A DNA stretch of 48,899 nucleotides from Pseudomonadota bacterium (lineage in GTDB: Bacteria; Myxococcota_A; Polyangia; Polyangiales; Polyangiaceae). Numbering within the stretch: position 1 is the stretch's first letter; each line of letters starts with the position of its first letter. The stretch is from the NCBI GenBank assembly GCA_023428245.1, contig JAEYYX010000042.1, forward strand, positions 1 through 48,899, written 5' to 3'. The notes beneath the pieces were generated by a model, which saw only the letters and a list, made by a program, of their open reading frames with translations, was not told where the DNA came from and did no database searches. A program made the translations under genes and the position numbers. Below, piece by piece: positions 16,839 to 25,901 of the stretch.

Positions 16839-18475
16839 AGGTCCACCTGCAGTCGAACGGTGAAGCGATCGTTTCGCGCGTCCGTCGGGACACCCGTTGA
16901 GTCGCGTCCGAGGTGATCGAAGAGCCAGTCATACTGAGCCGAGAGGCGAACGCTCTCGAGCATGACGGCGAGCGACGGAGAGAGCTCCAAGAAGCTCTGA
17001 TCCTGGAGGTGAAATGTGCCAGCGCGCTGCTCGATCAGGTTGCTGTTCGGATCGTAGTAAGCGCCACGAACGCCGACGAGGACGTAGTCGCCGATCTGGC
17101 TAGTCAGGTAAAGGGAGCCACCGAGAGCGATCGCGTCGCCGCCCAGCGCGACCGGATCGCTCGGGAGAACGCCGCGGTCCATGTTCGATGCGATGAACGC
17201 CTCAGCTCCAGTCCGGAGCAGCCCAATCGGAGTCGGAAAGCGCGCACTCACGTCGAGGGCTGCCGCCCAACGGTCGAAATTCCGGGAAGGCAGCGCAGCT
17301 GACGCCGTCACCCCCTGGATTTCGGAGGCCTCCACGAGACCGTTGTTGTTGATATCGACCCACTGCAAGGAGTCTTTACTCCCGGGAACGCCGCGGCTCA
17401 GCCCTTGCCCCACGTAGAAAGAGGCGCCACCGCTGATCAGAGAGCGCTCCGACGGGACAGCCTTGAAGCCGAACCGACCAGAGATGTCTTTGTGAGAGTT
17501 CGGATCGGTCGGGAAACCCGTGGCCTCCGTCGGCTCTCCGTTCACCACAGCGAGCGAATAGTCGATGAACTCGTAGGCGCCCCAGAGCTTCGCTCCGATG
17601 TCCGCCGGCGTCGGGAACAGCGCGCGGCTCGCGATGCTCTGTTCCATGAACAGGCGATCGCGCTGCGACTCTCCGAGCTCCAAGCCAAACGGAATGTCGG
17701 TGACACCTGCGGTCAAGACGAGCCAAGGGGTCACGTCGACCGGTGCCTGGCCTCGGTAGAAGACCGAGGCCTCCGCACGACGGAGGCGCAAGTTGGCGCC
17801 GCCGATGGTTCCGGCATCGACCTCCAGGGTGGCGAACCCGTAGCTCCAACCGTGGTCGAGTCGAATCCGCGCTCGGCGAACCGAGAACTCGTCCTGGTTT
17901 ACGGGGGCGCCGTCAGTATCGAGCTGGTCCTCGGAGAGCTGGCTCGTCTGGTACTGAGCTTGAACGAATCCCGAGACGGCAAAGCCCACCTTGAGCGCGC
18001 GCCGATAGTTCGACCCCTCCTTGTCGACGACAGCGCCTTTCGGCCCCCCGGACGCGCCCGCGGGCTCCTCTGCTCCCGGCTCAGAAGACTCCGTGGTGAC
18101 CGCCTCCGCGGGCGTGGTCGCCTCGGCAGAAGCATCACTCAGAGAAGTGCCCATTGACGCGTCAGAGCTCGCCGCACCCAAAGCCTCGGGTTGGGACGCA
18201 GCAGAGGCCTCCGGGGCCGCTGTCACCTGTGACGGAACATCAACCTCATAGTCCTCGTCTTCGGCCTCAGCCTGAGCTTCGCCATCATCAGGCGACGGCT
18301 GCGCCGCTACGCTGCCAGGACTCGCGCCAGGGGCTCCCGGGGCCGCTGGCGCGTCGGGAGCCGGCTGAGCCAAGACCGGCGAGACCAGGAAAGAGGTCGT
18401 CAGGACGACGGGAAAGAAAGCTAGAGAGCTCGGAAGGTGCGCACTGCGCACTCGAAATAGAGATCGCATGGACAA
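16835..18475 (-). CDS. O/P-type porin with long acidic N-terminal extension
   Basis: The 546-residue protein has a signal peptide ending near SPVLA-QP. About 120 residues rich in Ala, Pro, Glu, Ser and Asp follow, then a beta-barrel starting around residue 158. The barrel has the family-like FSVRRARIRLDHGWSYGFATLEVD region (key part VRRARIRL), a DIPFGLELGESQRDRL stretch and the EQSIASRALFP segment, all typical of porin O/P channels that admit phosphate or related anions. It begins the minus-strand operon part that includes exbB, exbD and tonB. The extension is even longer than that of the porin at 8588 and would lie in the periplasm. Confidence 0.8.
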   Translation of the reverse strand: MSMRSLFRVRSAHLPSSLAFFPVVLTTSFLVSPVLAQPAPDAPAAPGAPGASPGSVAAQPSPDDGEAQAEAEDEDYEVDVPSQVTAAPEASAASQPEALGAASSDASMGTSLSDASAEATTPAEAVTTESSEPGAEEPAGASGGPKGAVVDKEGSNYRRALKVGFAVSGFVQAQYQTSQLSEDQLDTDGAPVNQDEFSVRRARIRLDHGWSYGFATLEVDAGTIGGANLRLRRAEASVFYRGQAPVDVTPWLVLTAGVTDIPFGLELGESQRDRLFMEQSIASRALFPTPADIGAKLWGAYEFIDYSLAVVNGEPTEATGFPTDPNSHKDISGRFGFKAVPSERSLISGGASFYVGQGLSRGVPGSKDSLQWVDINNNGLVEASEIQGVTASAALPSRNFDRWAAALDVSARFPTPIGLLRTGAEAFIASNMDRGVLPSDPVALGGDAIALGGSLYLTSQIGDYVLVGVRGAYYDPNSNLIEQRAGTFHLQDQSFLELSPSLAVMLESVRLSAQYDWLFDHLGRDSTGVPTDARNDRFTVRLQVDL

Positions 18476-18683
18476 GGGATACCGCTTGGTGGAAGAACGC
18501 TTCCAAAAGCCTCACAGGCACCGATTCAGCAAGTGACGTGCCAGCCCCTGCTCCGGCGCGCACGCGAAAATTCCCGGGTTTCATGGCAAAAAACGAGAGA
18601 GGCGCCCCGTGATATTTCCGTGCCCAGCAAGGAAGCCGGGCACTGCGCAAATATCGTGGGACGCCTTCGCTCTTTTTTCCGTA

Positions 18684-19151
18684 TCAGGGTAAAGGTGGCA
18701 GTGTCCCGCCGTCGTACCCTTCGATCTTCGAGTCGTCGAAGGGTCCGAAGAGACATTCTCCCGCGCATTGCTCGAGGAAGTGAGCCGTCTTCGTGCCGTT
18801 GCATTCGCTGAGGTCCCAGCACTCGTCACCGTTCGGTTCATCGGGGCAATCTTCTCGCTCGGGCTCGATCACTCCCGTGCCGCCGCTGCCCTGAGGCGCG
18901 TTGCCTTCGCCACCTTCGTTCCGAGATCCGCCCGACGCCTTCCGACCGCCAGTGTTGTTGTTTCCGGAGCCTCCGCTTGCCTTGCGCCCGCCGGAGCCGT
19001 CGTCGTTGCTTTCGCCGCCAGGATTGACGACGTCGTCGTCATCCTCGGGCGACGCATTTTCGCCCTTACAAGCTTGGAACGCGACGCTGAGGGCAACCAG
19101 CACGATCAGGGGACGAACGATGCGCCGAAGCGAGCTACTTTGAGTGGTCAT
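18684..19151 (-). CDS. small Gly/Ser-rich lipoprotein, unknown function
   Basis: The 155-residue product begins MTTQSSSLRR, has a hydrophobic stretch ending at VAFQAC, then an Asp-rich stretch (PEDDDDVV), a Gly/Ser/Asn-rich linker with two copies of GGRKASGGS, and a short folded C-terminal part with six Cys (from EDCPDEP to AGECLFGPF). No family is recognised. It starts 30 bases after the PstS-like gene and precedes the long porin by about 200 bases, so it is probably a surface-exposed accessory of the TonB locus. ATG at 19151 gives the better signal peptide than the frame start at 19178. Confidence 0.7.
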   Translation of the reverse strand: MTTQSSSLRRIVRPLIVLVALSVAFQACKGENASPEDDDDVVNPGGESNDDGSGGRKASGGSGNNNTGGRKASGGSRNEGGEGNAPQGSGGTGVIEPEREDCPDEPNGDECWDLSECNGTKTAHFLEQCAGECLFGPFDDSKIEGYDGGTLPPLP

Positions 19152-19181
19152 TGTCTTGTCTCGAAGAAAGAGTGTCATGAG

Positions 19182-20411
19182 TTAGTAAGCCTCGCAGAAG
19201 CCAAGTCGGCAGACTTCGCCTTCACCGTCACATTCGTCCGAGGTGTCGCACGCTTGATAGTCAGTCTCACCCGCAGAGATGTACTCGTACCAACCGTTGC
19301 AAGGTCGAGCGGGTGCGTAGGACTGGATCGCGGAGAGATCTCCGTCCGGACGGATCGCTTGCATTGCGCACAGTGGCACGTCTCCGGACTCGACAATCAG
19401 CTCTTGGATGTTCAGGTCACCCGGCGGGTCGATCGAGCCATCGAACCAGCCAATCAGATCGCGCACCAAGGGGTTCTCGGGACGACCGTCATCGTTGACG
19501 TTCGCGAAGAACCAAGCGGGCGTCCAAAGCCAATACTGACCCGAGCGGACGTTCTTGCGATCGTAGAATCCTTCTCGAGAGTCGGGGAGGAATGCGCACG
19601 ATTGATCGAAATGTTGGTAAGCGAGCGTCTTGATCTGTCCGTCGTCCTCGCCCTTCTTGGCGTTCGAACCGGAGACGTAGCCGAGAGACTGATCAGGGAG
19701 GTTCCCGGGATCTTCGCCCCAATCAAACACGCCCTTCACGACCCCCGGATTGTCGCGGAGGAAGTTCTCTGTCGGGAGCTTGAACCCAGCCGCGGGAACG
19801 CCGACCGACTGCGCGAGGATCTGGTGCACGAAGGAGCTCGTGTTCCGCACCCAAATCGCGCCCGGCTCGTCCCACGGTGGAACTGTGCGCCCGACATAAC
19901 CCGGGCCAAAGCCGAAGATGTGGTAGAGGGCTTCGGCATTGATCGTTTGCTCCTGAGAGTCCTTGTGGGTGATGACGTTGATCGTCTGAACGGGGGCCAC
20001 GAACTTCGCAGCACCGTCAGGAATCGGAGCGTCGCCCGGGCAAAGAGCAGGCGTGTTGCCCATGTGGGCGAACTGGACAAAGCTCTGAGGAGCTTCGCAG
20101 CTCTTCTGCGTACCATCCGCCTCCCAATACTTGAACGTCACCTCGATCAGCTGATCGGGCTTCCGGAAGTACTCGTAGCCGGTGCACGCGCCGGGGTCCG
20201 CATAGACAATCGTGACCTCCTCGTCCGCGGGGAGGTTGCGGAGGGCGATCGCGACGTTCGCGAGGGTTGGCGTCACGGCGCTTCCACCGCCGCCGTAGAC
20301 AGGATTCGGCAGATCCAAGTCTGCACAAGGCGCGGCAAGCGCCAGCTTGGGCGCTAAGAGCAAAGGAGCAGCGGCCGGCAGGGCCAAGAGACTTCTGAGA
20401 ATGAGTTTCAT
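19182..20411 (-). CDS. secreted PstS-like binding protein with Cys-rich tail
   Basis: The 409-residue protein has a cleavable signal (ending KLALA-AP) and a body that follows the order of PstS-type periplasmic binding proteins. These are GGGGSAVTPTLANVA near the N-terminus, FAHMGNTPALCPGDAPIPDG, then VAPVQTINVITHKDSQ with EALYHIFGFG, the VRNTSSFVHQILAQ helix start, and LGYVSGSNAK near residue 225. PstS proteins bind inorganic phosphate. The C-terminus ends in CDTSDECDGEGEVCRLGFC, a surface-protein Cys module. The likeness is by motif order only, and the classic SGT phosphate residues are not cleanly present, so another oxyanion is possible. It heads the TonB/porin locus. Confidence 0.68.
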   Translation of the reverse strand: MKLILRSLLALPAAAPLLLAPKLALAAPCADLDLPNPVYGGGGSAVTPTLANVAIALRNLPADEEVTIVYADPGACTGYEYFRKPDQLIEVTFKYWEADGTQKSCEAPQSFVQFAHMGNTPALCPGDAPIPDGAAKFVAPVQTINVITHKDSQEQTINAEALYHIFGFGPGYVGRTVPPWDEPGAIWVRNTSSFVHQILAQSVGVPAAGFKLPTENFLRDNPGVVKGVFDWGEDPGNLPDQSLGYVSGSNAKKGEDDGQIKTLAYQHFDQSCAFLPDSREGFYDRKNVRSGQYWLWTPAWFFANVNDDGRPENPLVRDLIGWFDGSIDPPGDLNIQELIVESGDVPLCAMQAIRPDGDLSAIQSYAPARPCNGWYEYISAGETDYQACDTSDECDGEGEVCRLGFCEAY

Positions 20412-20423
20412 GCGAAGGGATCC

Positions 20424-20479
20424 GGGTTAAGGAAGGCACCGAGGGGTAACCCTTCCGTCGAGTGGACAATTCGTCCACT
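20424..20479 (-). promoter_or_regulatory. palindrome and leader hairpins upstream of the TonB locus
   Basis: At 20461-20479 there is an inverted repeat AGTGGAC-AATTC-GTCCACT, about 50 bases before the ATG at 20411, a good size and place for a dimeric repressor operator. Between it and the gene, the transcribed strand has two overlapping pairings: GGAAGG with CCTTCC (20451-20456 with 20431-20436) and GGGTTA with TAACCC (20447-20452 with 20424-20429). They share bases, so they exclude each other. No Shine-Dalgarno site is seen before the ATG. The regulator is unknown. Confidence 0.5.
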
Positions 20480-20689
20480 AAGCAACACGGATGCCAAAGG
20501 TCGGATCGGTAGTCAGCTCTCGGCGCGCCGCAGGAATCAGCTACACAGACCGCTCCCAGCCGACCTGCGCTGACCGCTGCCCACCCCGCTGTGCCGGTTT
20601 TCCAGGAAATCTCACGGACCGCAGTGGGATATCGCGGGGACCCCCCACGCAAATGAGAGCGCCCCGTACTCCTCAGCAGACGCGAGCTC

Positions 20690-21634
20690 TCAGGGCCAGA
20701 ACTGGGTGGGGAGAGCGTTTCGCCCCGTGAGCGCCATCAGATCCATCGCGCCCGCCACTGCGATGTGCACGAGGAATCCCGCGTACACACTCCTCGTCCG
20801 CATCGCGAGGGAGCCGAGGACGATCCCCGCGATGATAGCCCCGTGGGTCTCCAGATACGGCTTGCCGAAGTGGATCATGCAATAGGGCACCGCCATCGCG
20901 AAGATGGCCGAAGAGCCCATGCTGCGGCGGAAGGCATGCAGCAAGAACCCGCGAAAGTAGAACTCGAGCCCAAAAAACTGCGCGAAATAGATGGCTTCCC
21001 AAAGCAGAAGGTCGAACCAGCTTCGGGAGGCCTGTTGGTAGAAGGGATAATAGGACGCGAAATCCGCCTGGCGTCCCACAACTGCCATGGCCAAGAAGAC
21101 GACGAGCAAGCAGAGTCCGTACAGGCCGAGGTGTGAGGAGAACCCCCGGACCCGAAGCCCCATGTCGAGCACGCTCTCGCGGGGAAAGAGGATCTTCCAG
21201 AGCGCGATCGGTACCGCCATGTACCAAAGCACGCGCACGCCGACCCAATAGCCATAGCCGTAGAGCTCGCGAAACTTGTACGCCTGAATCGAGGGGAATC
21301 CCGCTTCCTCGATGCGCACGATGTAAGGGAAGAGCGCGTCGTTGAAGAAAGACCTGCCCCCAAAGTACTCATGAATGGTGAGGCTAACGGCGAGCAGGAC
21401 GAGCGCGACGTGGGGCTGAAAGTCAATCTTGCCCTCGAGCCGGGCCAGGCGCGCTTCTTCGTCAAGCTCACGCCATGTGCCCTTGAAGAACCAGTAGACC
21501 GCGGGCGCTATCGCGACCAGAATCGGAATCGGCAGAAGCGCCTTGATCGCGGGCGCGCGAAAAATCGCCTCCAGCAGTGACACCTCTGGAGCCGGAAGCG
21601 CGGGGATCGTGAGCGGCGAGTACAGGAGAACCAC
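20690..21634 (-). CDS. CPBP-family intramembrane protease (CAAX/Abi type)
   Basis: The 314-residue multi-pass membrane protein has the CPBP motifs: motif 1 as EFYFRGFLLHAF near residue 218 (Glu and Arg present; the second Glu of the usual EE pair is Leu-Glu here), motif 2 as MIHFGKP, and motif 3 as YAGFLVHIAVAGAMD. Bacterial members are glutamate-dependent intramembrane proteases or bacteriocin-immunity-like proteins. A GTG start six bases after the gltX stop implies co-transcription with gltX. There is no toxin or bacteriocin gene nearby, so its substrate is unknown. Confidence 0.82.
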   Translation of the reverse strand: MVLLYSPLTIPALPAPEVSLLEAIFRAPAIKALLPIPILVAIAPAVYWFFKGTWRELDEEARLARLEGKIDFQPHVALVLLAVSLTIHEYFGGRSFFNDALFPYIVRIEEAGFPSIQAYKFRELYGYGYWVGVRVLWYMAVPIALWKILFPRESVLDMGLRVRGFSSHLGLYGLCLLVVFLAMAVVGRQADFASYYPFYQQASRSWFDLLLWEAIYFAQFFGLEFYFRGFLLHAFRRSMGSSAIFAMAVPYCMIHFGKPYLETHGAIIAGIVLGSLAMRTRSVYAGFLVHIAVAGAMDLMALTGRNALPTQFWP

Positions 21635-21640
21635 CCACCC

Positions 21641-23101
21641 CTAGCTCTGCTGCAGAGCAAGCTCGGCGGCCGCGCGCAGACGTCGGCAGGACTCGGGCTT
21701 TCCGAGAACAACCATCACATCGTAAAGACCAGGGCTCGCAGTGCGCCCGGTGAGCGCAGCGCGCACAGGCTGGGCCAGGTCTTTCATCTTGACGCCGGTT
21801 CGCTCAACCTCGGCCGTAAAGATCTGCTCCAGGCCCGACGTCGTGAAGTCTGAACTCGCCTCGACCAGAGCCGCGAGCTCGACAAGCCGGGGAGCCACCT
21901 CCGGAGAAAGCAAACGGAGCGCCTTTTCGTCCATTGCAGGCGGACTCCGGAAGTAAAAATCGAGGTGGTGAGCCGCGTCCTTGAGATCGCGAGCACGTTC
22001 CCGAATGAGCGGCAGAGCTGCGCGGACTGTCTCCTCACTCGGACTCTCGATGCCGCGCGTCTGAAGCTCAGGGAGAACGCCGCGCACATAGCTGTCGTCG
22101 TCCGTCAGCTCAGGGTTCTTCAAGTGTTCGAAGGCGACGTCAGCAAACTTCTTGTCGTCGAACTTGCCGTCACTCTTGTTCACCCTCTCCCAGTCGAACT
22201 TCTCGATGAGCTCTTGCCGCGAGAAGATCTCTTGGTCACCGAAAGACCAGCCGAAGCGAGCCAGATAGTTCAGGACGCCCATGGGCGTGTAGCCCTTCTC
22301 CTTGTACTCCATGACGCTCACTGAGGCGTGTCTCTTGGAGAGCTTCTCGCCTTTCGGAGAGAGCATCATGGGCAGGTGAGCGAACTCGGGCAGCGGATAG
22401 CCGAGCGCCTCATAAAGTAGAACTTGTTGGGGCGTATTGCCGATATGGTCCCGACCGCGCGCGACCAAGGTGACGCCCATGACGTGGTCGTCGATGACCG
22501 CGGCTGTATTGTAGAGAGGCAAACCGTTCGGGCGGATCAGCACGAAGTCTTGCTGCTGAGCGTTCGGGGTCGAAATCGCACCGAAGACCTTGTCCTCGAA
22601 GGTGGTGACGCCATCTTTCGGGCACTTGAAGCGCACAGCGTGCGGCAGATCGGGCCGGTCAGCCTTGTCCCGGCAGGTCCCGGGGTAGACGAACTGTGCC
22701 TTGGGGTCTTTCGCCTTCAGGGCCTCCCGCCGGGCGTCGAGCTCGTCCTTTGTACAGTAGCAGCGGTACGCCTTGCCTTCCGCGATGAGGCGTTCGACCT
22801 CCCTCCGGTAAAGGTCCTTCCGTTCGCTCTGAAAGTAGGGCTCGTGGGGGCCGCCGACGCCTGGACCCTCGTCCCAATCGAGCCCGAGCCAGGTCAGCCC
22901 ATCGAGGATGGCCTTCACGCTCTCCATGCTCGAGCGCTCCGCGTCCGTGTCCTCAATGCGAATCAGGAACTGGCCGCCGAGCTTTCTGGCCCAGAGCCAA
23001 TTAAACAGCGCGGTTCGCGCCCCTCCAATGTGCAAATACCCGCTCGGCGACGGCGCAAAACGGACCCGCGGCGGTCGTCCTTGCTCAACGGTGTGGCCCA
23101 T
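21641..23101 (-). CDS. gltX: glutamyl-tRNA synthetase
   Basis: The 486-residue class I aminoacyl-tRNA synthetase charges tRNA-Glu. It shows the HIGH motif as YLHIGGARTALFNWLWARK near residue 22, the KMSKS motif as KLSKRHASV near residue 250, and a zinc-site-like YRCYC and YPGTC pair between about residues 112 and 140. Length is normal for the family. Upstream is a divergent region; downstream the CPBP gene follows after six bases. The C-terminal anticodon-binding domain is complete (ends LALQQS). Confidence 0.95.
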   Translation of the reverse strand: MGHTVEQGRPPRVRFAPSPSGYLHIGGARTALFNWLWARKLGGQFLIRIEDTDAERSSMESVKAILDGLTWLGLDWDEGPGVGGPHEPYFQSERKDLYRREVERLIAEGKAYRCYCTKDELDARREALKAKDPKAQFVYPGTCRDKADRPDLPHAVRFKCPKDGVTTFEDKVFGAISTPNAQQQDFVLIRPNGLPLYNTAAVIDDHVMGVTLVARGRDHIGNTPQQVLLYEALGYPLPEFAHLPMMLSPKGEKLSKRHASVSVMEYKEKGYTPMGVLNYLARFGWSFGDQEIFSRQELIEKFDWERVNKSDGKFDDKKFADVAFEHLKNPELTDDDSYVRGVLPELQTRGIESPSEETVRAALPLIRERARDLKDAAHHLDFYFRSPPAMDEKALRLLSPEVAPRLVELAALVEASSDFTTSGLEQIFTAEVERTGVKMKDLAQPVRAALTGRTASPGLYDVMVVLGKPESCRRLRAAAELALQQS

Positions 23102-23386
23102 GCGACGAGCGCGGTAGCACGCCTACCGGCGGAAACCCAAGGGGAAACCGAGGTCCGAGGGTCCCGGGCTCGAGCGCCCAGGGGTCTGGCGGCAAGTTTC
23201 GCCTGCTACATCAGGCCTCCCCGACCGTTGCGGGGATGGCGACAGGCTGCTAGCCATCGCGTCCCCCCAAAGGGCCTCTGGGTCGTCACGGTGGGGGCGC
23301 GGCTGTCCCGCTCGCGCTTTCGAAGCTCTGGTGCCGGATGGGTCCGAAGGACCTTGGGACGATGGCGCCGATCGGAGAAACACAAA

Positions 23387-23728
23387 ATGGCAAAAAGCCC
23401 CCTCACTCTCGTCAAAGAGCGCTTCGGCGACAAGGCGAAGCTCGTCGCAGCTGTCGAAAAGCTCGCTACTAAGGACCTCTGGCTTGATCGCATCAACGAA
23501 GATCGCGGTCTCGGGATGATCTCGAACCAGAAGCTCCTCCGTCTGCACGCAGCCCTCGAAGATGCGCAGAAGCGTTTCGGCACCCGCGCCAAGCTCATCG
23601 ACGCTATCCTTGCGCTCGAGAGCCGCAGCAAAGACGCCGGCTTCAAGGCTCGCCTCGAGAAGTACCCCTTGCCGCGACTCCTCGATCTCGAGGCCGCTGC
23701 CCAGAAGCGCAAGAAGAACGCGAGCTAA
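23387..23728 (+). CDS. small basic protein with internal duplication
   Basis: The 113-residue product is Lys/Leu/Ala-rich and predicted helical. ATG at 23387 is well supported by GGAGA eight bases upstream; the open frame continues far upstream but only antisense to gltX. Residues 11-26 (ERFGDKAKLVAAVEKL) and 62-77 (KRFGTRAKLIDAILAL) are clearly related, so the protein has two copies of an RFGxxAKLxxAxxxL unit separated by 35 residues. I do not recognise a family. The high positive charge near the end (AAAQKRKKN) would allow nucleic-acid or ribosome binding, but this is a guess. A strong hairpin follows at 23778. Confidence 0.75.
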   Translation: MAKSPLTLVKERFGDKAKLVAAVEKLATKDLWLDRINEDRGLGMISNQKLLRLHAALEDAQKRFGTRAKLIDAILALESRSKDAGFKARLEKYPLPRLLDLEAAAQKRKKNAS

Positions 23729-23777
23729 GGCGCGGTCGGCAGCGACCGGTCGTTCTGCAACTGGTCGCTCAGGGAAC

Positions 23778-23807
23778 ATGGGCCGATCTCAACGGAGATC
23801 GGCCCAT
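23778..23807 (+). terminator. perfect 13-bp hairpin after the small basic protein gene
   Basis: ATGGGCCGATCTC and GAGATCGGCCCAT form a perfect 13-base stem with the loop AACG, 50 bases after the stop at 23728 and 135 bases before speA. There is no T-run after it (ATTCGCATTTG), so it may be a terminator of the T-poor type or a processing/stability hairpin. Confidence 0.65.
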
Positions 23808-23942
23808 TCGCATTTGAGGCTACGCCTTCTCGCTGTGCGACCTTCGTCCTGGAAAACACACGCTTGGACATGGAAGCGGCTCCGTCGCGCGACAAATGCT
23901 CGATCCCTGCCCCGTCGCCCGTTAGGATGGCCGCCGCCAAAA

Positions 23943-25901
23943 ATGACGCCGCTGAGCCCCGAGCCTTACGCCCTATCCGAAGAACCCGCCGAGGAAGTCG
24001 AGGAACCCGCGCGCGGCTGGACCACGGAAAAGAGCGCGAAGCTCTATCAAATCGCTGGCTGGGGCTTGCCCTATTTCCATATCAATGGCTCAGGAGAGAT
24101 CGAGGTCACCCCCGATCCGACTGTTGATCAGAGCATCAACCTCCATGACCTTTGCGTGTCACTCAAAGAGCGCGGCCTCGCGATGCCGCTCTTGCTCCGC
24201 TTCTCGGATATCTTGAAGCACCGCATCTTCCGGCTCAACCATGCTTTTAACAAAGCGATCGCTGACTATGAGTACACGGGTCGCTATCAGGGCGTCTTCC
24301 CGGTCAAGGTGAATCAGCAGAGCCACCTGGTCGAGGACATCGTCGAGTACGGCGCCGCCTATCAGTACGGTCTCGAAGCGGGCTCGAAGCCTGAGCTCCT
24401 GATCGCGCTCGCGCAAATGAAGGGCAACAAAGGTCTCATCGTGTGCAACGGGTACAAGGACCGCGCCTACATCGAGACGGCCCTGCTCGCCCAGAGGCTC
24501 GACAAGACCGTAATCGTGATCATCGAGCGCATCGAAGAGCTCGGCATCGCGATCGAGGCGTCGCGAAACCTCGGCATCCGGCCCATGCTCGGAGTCCGCG
24601 CGAAACTGACGAGCAAAGGCATCGGTCGCTGGGCAAAATCTGCGGGCGATCGCGCAAAGTTCGGCCTGTCGACGGCAGAGATCGTCGAGCTCGTCGATCG
24701 GCTGCGGGAGGCGGACATGCTCGACACGCTACTCCTTCTCCATTTCCACATCGGAAGTCAGATCTCGAGCATCATTCCTATCAAAAATGCGCTCCAGGAA
24801 GCCTCGAACATCTACATCGAGCTCGCGAAGATGGGCGCAAAGATGGGCTATATCGATGTCGGGGGCGGCCTCGCTGTCGACTACGATGGATCGAAGACCG
24901 ACTTCCACGCGAGTAAGAACTACCGCCTCATCGAGTACGCTTCTGACGTCGTCGCCTCGCTCAAAGATGCCTGCGAAAAGGCGAACGTGCCCCAGCCAAC
25001 CATCGTGAGCGAGAGCGGGCGCGCCGTGGCAGCGCACCACTCGGTGCTCGTGTTCGAGGTCGTGGGCGTGAACGAGATCCGTTACGGAGAGGCGACGCCG
25101 CCTCCAGAAGGCTCTCACCGGGTCCTGACCGAGCTCTACGAAACCTACAAGCATATCGTCCCCAAGAACGTCCAAGAGAGTTTCCACGACGCGAGTCAGG
25201 CCAAAGAAGAAGCCCAGAGCCTATTCAAGTACGGCTACTTGGGCCTGCGCGAACGCGCCCACGCCGAGCGCCTCTACTGGCACTGCTGTGAGAAGATCCA
25301 GCAGACGCTCAAGCGCCTGAAGTACATCCCCGAGGAGCTCTACGACCTCGAGAAGACCCTCAGCGCCATCTACTACTGTAACTTCTCGGTGTTCCAGTCA
25401 GCACCGGACATCTGGGCCATCGACCAGCTGTTCCCGGTCATGCCGATCCATCGCTTGGCCGAAGAGCCCACCGTGAGCTGCACGCTGGCGGACCTGACTT
25501 GTGACAGTGACGGCGTGGTCGACCGCTTCATCGACATTGAAGACGAAAGCCACACGCTGAGCGTCCACGAGTGGAAGCCGAACGAGCCCTATTACATCGC
25601 GATGTTCTTGAACGGCGCGTACCAGGAAATCCTCGGAGATTTGCACAACCTGTTCGGTGACACCAACGCCGCCCATGTTCGTCTGACCGCAGACGGCTAC
25701 GAGGTTACCCACGTCGTCAAAGGCGACAGCGTCTCGGAGGTCTTGCGTTACGTTCAGTACAACCCCGATGACATGGTCGAGCAGGTCCGTCGCCAAGCCG
25801 ACCGCGCAGTGCGCTCCGGCAGCCTCAACAATGAGCAGATGCGCAAGCTCATGGACCACTACGAGGACTCGCTTCGTGGCTACACCTACCTAACGGACTG
25901 A
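23943..25901 (+). CDS. speA: biosynthetic arginine decarboxylase (PLP-dependent)
   Basis: The 652-residue protein matches the usual length of SpeA. It has the PLP-binding Lys in FPVKVNQQ (Lys122), the glycine-rich LHFHIGSQI and DVGGGLAVDYDGS segments, the SESGRAVAAHHS stretch and the PDIWAIDQLFPVMPI block near residue 490, all characteristic of group IV arginine decarboxylases. It converts arginine to agmatine, the first step of one route to putrescine and spermidine in the cytoplasm. ATG at 23943 is used because the frame upstream looks noncoding. No agmatinase gene is next to it. Confidence 0.95.
   Translation: MTPLSPEPYALSEEPAEEVEEPARGWTTEKSAKLYQIAGWGLPYFHINGSGEIEVTPDPTVDQSINLHDLCVSLKERGLAMPLLLRFSDILKHRIFRLNHAFNKAIADYEYTGRYQGVFPVKVNQQSHLVEDIVEYGAAYQYGLEAGSKPELLIALAQMKGNKGLIVCNGYKDRAYIETALLAQRLDKTVIVIIERIEELGIAIEASRNLGIRPMLGVRAKLTSKGIGRWAKSAGDRAKFGLSTAEIVELVDRLREADMLDTLLLLHFHIGSQISSIIPIKNALQEASNIYIELAKMGAKMGYIDVGGGLAVDYDGSKTDFHASKNYRLIEYASDVVASLKDACEKANVPQPTIVSESGRAVAAHHSVLVFEVVGVNEIRYGEATPPPEGSHRVLTELYETYKHIVPKNVQESFHDASQAKEEAQSLFKYGYLGLRERAHAERLYWHCCEKIQQTLKRLKYIPEELYDLEKTLSAIYYCNFSVFQSAPDIWAIDQLFPVMPIHRLAEEPTVSCTLADLTCDSDGVVDRFIDIEDESHTLSVHEWKPNEPYYIAMFLNGAYQEILGDLHNLFGDTNAAHVRLTADGYEVTHVVKGDSVSEVLRYVQYNPDDMVEQVRRQADRAVRSGSLNNEQMRKLMDHYEDSLRGYTYLTD

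Noticed and set aside
22424..23386. Upstream in-frame extension of the small basic protein at 23387
   Set aside because: This part is antisense to gltX and the good ribosome site lies at 23372-23378, so the protein starts at 23387.
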